Below, piece after piece: positions 63,198-64,000 of a stretch of 64,000 nt of DNA. Source of the stretch: Pedobacter westerhofensis (GTDB lineage Bacteria; Bacteroidota; Bacteroidia; Sphingobacteriales; Sphingobacteriaceae); contig NZ_FXTN01000007.1 in NCBI RefSeq assembly GCF_900182595.1, forward strand, positions 124,001 to 188,000, read 5' to 3'. Below the pieces are notes generated by a model. The model worked only from the letters and a program-made list of their open reading frames with translations, had not been told where the DNA came from and searched no databases. Position 1 is the first letter of the stretch, and every line of letters begins with the position of its first letter. The translations under genes and the position numbers were made by a program.

Positions 63198-64000
63198 ATG
63201 AAAAAACAATTACTCAGTGCCCTTGTAGCTGCTGCTGTTACCATTTCTGCCTGCAAAAAAGACCATGGCACCGAAAACACTATCGTTTATCCGGATATGG
63301 CCGAAGCATCTGACCCTGCATTGCTGATGACCACTGCCAGTGGTGTAAAAGTATACAATGGTGGTTTTGGCTCAGCGGTAGCCGCAGACCCTAATTCGCC
63401 GGATGTTTTTTATATGTTAACTGACCGCGGCCCTAATGTAGCCGGGCAGCTGGCAAATTCAATTATTATCGGTAAACCAGACTTTACTCCGGCTATCGGT
63501 AAATTCAGGCTCAAAGATGGTAAGCTTATATTGGAGCAAACTATAGAATTAAAAAATGCCTCGGGAGTAAACCTCAACGGACTTCCGAACCCTGAGGGAA
63601 TGGGAGCTTCCGGTGAAACGGCCTATGACCTGACGGGCAAGATCATCGCAGCAAGTGCTGACGGTATAGATTCTGAAGGACTGGTACGTGCTGCGGATGG
63701 TTCTTTCTGGGTAAGTGACGAATATGGACCACATATTGCCCATTTTGATGCCACAGGCCGTACGATCGAGCGGATCAATCCATTCGGAACCGGAACCGGC
63801 GGACGTAAAATACCGGCGGTATTTGCAACCCGCAGAGCCAACCGTGGTATGGAAGGCCTTGCCATCACGCCTGATGGCAAAACGCTGGTAGGCATGATGC
63901 AGTCGCCCATGTATAATCCTTCAAAAGCTGCTACTGCAAATTCTGCAGTTTTGCGTATCCTCACTTTTGATATTGCTACAGGTGCCACCAAACAGTATGC
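63198..64000 (+). CDS. Esterase-like lipoprotein of the phytase-like family, 3' end outside window
   Basis: An open frame from ATG 63198 to the window edge, about 267 residues visible. It starts with a lipoprotein signal, lipobox TISAC (Cys 19). The mature part has DVFYMLTDRGPN (about residues 71-82), FWVSDEYGPHIAHFD and RGMEGLAITPDGKTL, the pattern of the esterase-like activity of phytase family (PF13449), a beta-propeller. Members are secreted or anchored phosphoesterase-like proteins; few have been assayed. It lies 197 bp after the tRNA terminator. The C-terminal part and any downstream partner cannot be seen. Confidence 0.85.
   Translation, partial: MKKQLLSALVAAAVTISACKKDHGTENTIVYPDMAEASDPALLMTTASGVKVYNGGFGSAVAADPNSPDVFYMLTDRGPNVAGQLANSIIIGKPDFTPAIGKFRLKDGKLILEQTIELKNASGVNLNGLPNPEGMGASGETAYDLTGKIIAASADGIDSEGLVRAADGSFWVSDEYGPHIAHFDATGRTIERINPFGTGTGGRKIPAVFATRRANRGMEGLAITPDGKTLVGMMQSPMYNPSKAATANSAVLRILTFDIATGATKQY

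Overview
The window looks like chromosome of a Bacteroidota bacterium, most likely of the Sphingobacteriaceae (Pedobacter-like). This rests on the gene families present, on promoters of the Bacteroidota type (TTTG ... TAnnTTTG, clearest before the tRNA at 62.8 kb and the gene at 40.2 kb), on weak or absent Shine-Dalgarno sequences, and on tandem arrays of two-part FtsX-like permeases. The species call is inference; no rRNA or other marker lies in the window.

Region 1 (1-12.3 kb) is a surface polysaccharide or glycolipid locus. It holds a left-truncated glycosyltransferase, two GT14-like enzymes, a GT-C membrane glycosyltransferase, a UbiA-type prenyltransferase resembling phosphoribosyl-polyprenol-phosphate synthase, a GMC-like flavin oxidoreductase with a small Tat-type partner, a TIGR04325-type methyltransferase, a ketoisomerase/aminotransferase pair for a 3-amino-3,6-dideoxyhexose, and two GT2 enzymes.

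Region 2 (12.4-24.5 kb, minus strand) is a compact four-gene biosynthetic operon: FkbM-type methyltransferase, a 2194-residue A-PCP-KS-AT-ACP-aminotransferase hybrid synthase, a 1352-residue C-A-PCP-TE synthetase, and an Sfp-type phosphopantetheinyl transferase. The two adenylation domains read the same specificity code. The expected product is a short, doubly aminoacylated molecule carrying a beta-amino group introduced by transamination. A divergent TetR gene lies upstream, and an inverted repeat overlaps the likely operon promoter. This is the best candidate for an undescribed system.

Region 3 (25-34.8 kb, plus strand) runs from the TetR gene into a polyphosphate-associated run: an HD phosphohydrolase fused to a PycTM-like membrane module, polyphosphate kinase ppk1, a propeller-like lipoprotein, a large GAF-type protein, and an outer-membrane barrel protein whose N-terminal half carries a kinase-like DRHxxN signature.

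Region 4 (34.83-35.61 kb) is non-coding and highly structured. Two near-identical perfect hairpins each head an array of 13-bp tandem repeats (25 and 12 units). A lipoprotein gene, glycogen synthase and ADP-glucose pyrophosphorylase (glgA-glgC), an Rpn-type nuclease and a PaaE-like ferredoxin reductase follow.

Region 5 (41.5-61.9 kb) is a two-component-controlled export locus. An NtrY/NtrC-like kinase and sigma-54 activator are divergent from an adaptor protein, an ABC ATPase, six tandem FtsX/MacB-like permeases and a second ABC ATPase. A sigma-54 promoter and paired upstream direct repeats lie in the divergent gap, and a fragment of a decayed seventh permease lies before the first intact one.

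Region 6 (61.9-64 kb) has a BtuF-like receptor protein, tRNA-Leu(UAG) with its own promoter and terminator, and a right-truncated phytase-like esterase lipoprotein.
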